Of a DNA stretch of 17,090 bases, positions 15,818 through 17,090 are shown piece after piece. The stretch's first letter is position 1; each line of letters opens with the position of its first letter. A model generated the notes under the pieces. That model saw only the letters and a program-made list of their open reading frames with translations, searched no databases and was not told where the DNA came from. This stretch comes from an uncultured Bacteroidales bacterium (lineage in GTDB: Bacteria > Bacteroidota > Bacteroidia > Bacteroidales > Bacteroidaceae), in contig CACZRQ010000027.1 in the NCBI GenBank assembly GCA_902783615.1, positions 1-17,090 of the forward strand. The letters run 5' to 3'. A program made the position numbers and the translations under genes.

Positions 15818-16852
15818 TTAGAAGACAACGTTGGTTCCTTCACTCAGCTTCTGGTATCCCTCAATGACAATGCGCTGCCCTTCGTTGATGCCCGATGTAA
15901 TTGCCACACGGTTGCCAATGGTGTTTCCGATGGTAATATTAGTGCGATGAGCGTTGTTCTCATTGTCAATGGTCCATACGAAAAGAGACCCGCCTGCATT
16001 CTTCTGAACGCTGGTGACAGGTATGCTGATAATGCTCTTCTGATTGACAGTATCATTGCTTCTCTCACTGAAAGTGACATTGGCTACCATACCAGGCAGC
16101 AACTTACGGTCGGGATTCTCTACATTTATGCGAACGGGGTAGGTGTGGGTCAGTGCATCGGCCTGCACTCCTTTTTCTATATGACCGCCTCTGACCTGCT
16201 TGCCAGCAGCTTCCACATCGATAATGGATGCTGTGTTGCTGTCAATCAGCTTGATCTCTGCCTCTGGCACAGAAATCTTCACTTTCACTGTGCTGATGTC
16301 GAGGATGGTTACCACTGCCTGCGATGGCATGGCTGTTTCACCCGCGTTCAGGTTCTTACGGCCAATGATGCCACTTACGGGAGCCCGAAGTTGGCAGTCT
16401 GCCAGGTTCTTCTGTGCCATGGCGAGCTGTGACTCAGCCTGTTTCACACTGCTCTGTATCTCTACCCATTTCACCTCGGGCAGCGAACCGTTGTCGTGCA
16501 GCATGCCGTAGCGTTTCAAGGCATCGTTGGCCTGTGTCATGCTTGATTCAGCCGCAGTCAGCATATTGCGGGCCTGGGTATCGTCCATGTCGGCAATGAG
16601 CTGTCCACGGCTCACCGCCTGTCCTTCTGTGACCATCATGTGACGCACCACTCCCATGCTGGTGAAGCTCACGGCTGTGCCCTCACGTTCTTCCACTATA
16701 CCCACATACGATTGGTTGGATCCATCGTTGGTCGATTTCACCACTTCTGTTCTCACACGCGTGGGCGCTTTCTCTTGTTTTTCTTTGCCATTGCCACAGC
16801 TGGATGCTGTCAGTGCCATGGCAAGGAGTCCCATCAAAACCTTTGATTTCAT
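15818..16852 (-). CDS. RND efflux periplasmic adaptor lipoprotein (membrane fusion protein)
   Basis: This 344-residue protein is the periplasmic adaptor that joins the RND permease to the outer-membrane duct. The N-terminus MKSKVLMGLLAMALTASSC has a lipoprotein signal with Cys19 as the probable lipidated residue, followed by a charged linker (GNGKEKQEK). The order is that of the HlyD/AcrA family: a first lipoyl half around GVVRHMMVTEGQAVSRGQLIADMD, a short helical hairpin (about 93-150), the second lipoyl half LRAPVSGIIGRKNLNAGE, a beta-barrel domain (about 190-260, ending LLPGMVANVTF), and a membrane-proximal domain to the C-terminus. The short hairpin and 344-residue length match the compact adaptors common in Bacteroidota. 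It is the first gene of the operon; no regulator gene is adjacent within the window. Confidence 0.94.
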   Translation of the reverse strand: MKSKVLMGLLAMALTASSCGNGKEKQEKAPTRVRTEVVKSTNDGSNQSYVGIVEEREGTAVSFTSMGVVRHMMVTEGQAVSRGQLIADMDDTQARNMLTAAESSMTQANDALKRYGMLHDNGSLPEVKWVEIQSSVKQAESQLAMAQKNLADCQLRAPVSGIIGRKNLNAGETAMPSQAVVTILDISTVKVKISVPEAEIKLIDSNTASIIDVEAAGKQVRGGHIEKGVQADALTHTYPVRINVENPDRKLLPGMVANVTFSERSNDTVNQKSIISIPVTSVQKNAGGSLFVWTIDNENNAHRTNITIGNTIGNRVAITSGINEGQRIVIEGYQKLSEGTNVVF

Positions 16853-16892
16853 GCTTATTGTTGTTTTTTATTGTTTCCTTTTTTTACGGGTG

Positions 16893-16923
16893 CAAAATTC
16901 GTAACAATAATTGAATTATCAAA
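16893..16923 (-). promoter_or_regulatory. Probable promoter of the efflux operon
   Basis: On the minus strand TTTG (16920-16923) is followed after 19 bases by GAATTTTG (16893-16900) and then CA. This matches the Bacteroidota TTTG-N19-TAnnTTTG arrangement except for the first base of the -7 box. The leader to the start at 16852 would be about 35 bases. Between 16924 and 17000 I see only AT-rich sequence and a weak 6-bp inverted repeat (TCATCT 16965-16970, AGATGA 16979-16984). Confidence 0.5.
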
Positions 16924-17000
16924 GTTCTATAGGGGATTAAAATTGGTTGATTTTACTCTTTTGTTCATCTCAATCAAAAGATGAGGACATGATAATGAAA

Positions 17001-17090
17001 TAAGGGCGACATAATATCATTCTGTTATGTCGCCCTTACAGGGCTAAACCTTGTGGAATGTTATTATACAGGGGCTACGTCCTTACGGAC
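17001..17090. repeat. Second copy of the A/B hairpin repeat, cut by the window edge
   Basis: A 14-bp perfect inverted repeat (17001-17014 and 17025-17038) surrounds the 10-base loop TATCATTCTG, matching in loop length and first seven bases the hairpin at 11052-11103. The right arm continues as a full A module to 17045. A 22-base spacer follows, then a B module starts ACAGGGG at 17068 and includes GTCC-TTAC-GGAC before the window ends. The left A module is incomplete, starting at TAAGGG. Confidence 0.8.

Overview
The window looks like chromosomal DNA from a member of the Bacteroidales, most likely Prevotella or a close relative. Three things point that way. Several genes start behind the TAnnTTTG type of -7 promoter box used by Bacteroidota and have no Shine-Dalgarno sequence. 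The gene content includes a TonB-dependent receptor, exported C69 and C1B peptidases, and an RND efflux operon with its own outer-membrane factor. Intergenic DNA carries hairpin repeats and heptanucleotide repeats. The genus call is inference, because no rRNA or other marker gene is present. I saw no tRNA, rRNA, CRISPR array, phage gene or transposase.

Left part (1-7319). The 3' end of a TonB-dependent receptor gene meets a convergent alanine dehydrogenase gene (ald). Divergent from ald, a same-strand series begins: an exported M23 metallopeptidase, an overlapping exported C69 dipeptidase, and a phosphoglucomutase/phosphomannomutase. These suggest envelope and peptide processing next to central sugar-phosphate metabolism. 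A perfect 16-bp hairpin fills the 40-bp gap before the convergent trpS.

Middle part (7360-11281). trpS and a MetY-type O-acetylhomoserine sulfhydrylase gene diverge from a 96-bp region holding two back-to-back TAnnTTTGCACT promoters. The sulfhydrylase gene is followed closely by an exported bleomycin-hydrolase-like cysteine peptidase, probably in the same transcript. Then comes a 363-bp gap occupied mostly by a modular array of hairpin repeats.

Right part (11282-17090). A minus-strand tripartite efflux operon reads periplasmic adaptor lipoprotein, RND permease, TolC-like factor. A second, window-truncated copy of the hairpin repeat lies upstream of its promoter, so repeats bracket the operon.

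The protein-coding content belongs to known families. The part least explained is the repeat system. It consists of two small hairpin modules (called A and B here) in a fixed A-B-spacer-A order, with paired base changes that keep the stems intact. Short 7-nt-period repeats also sit at two gene starts inside the efflux operon, one of them inside the TolC signal-peptide codons.
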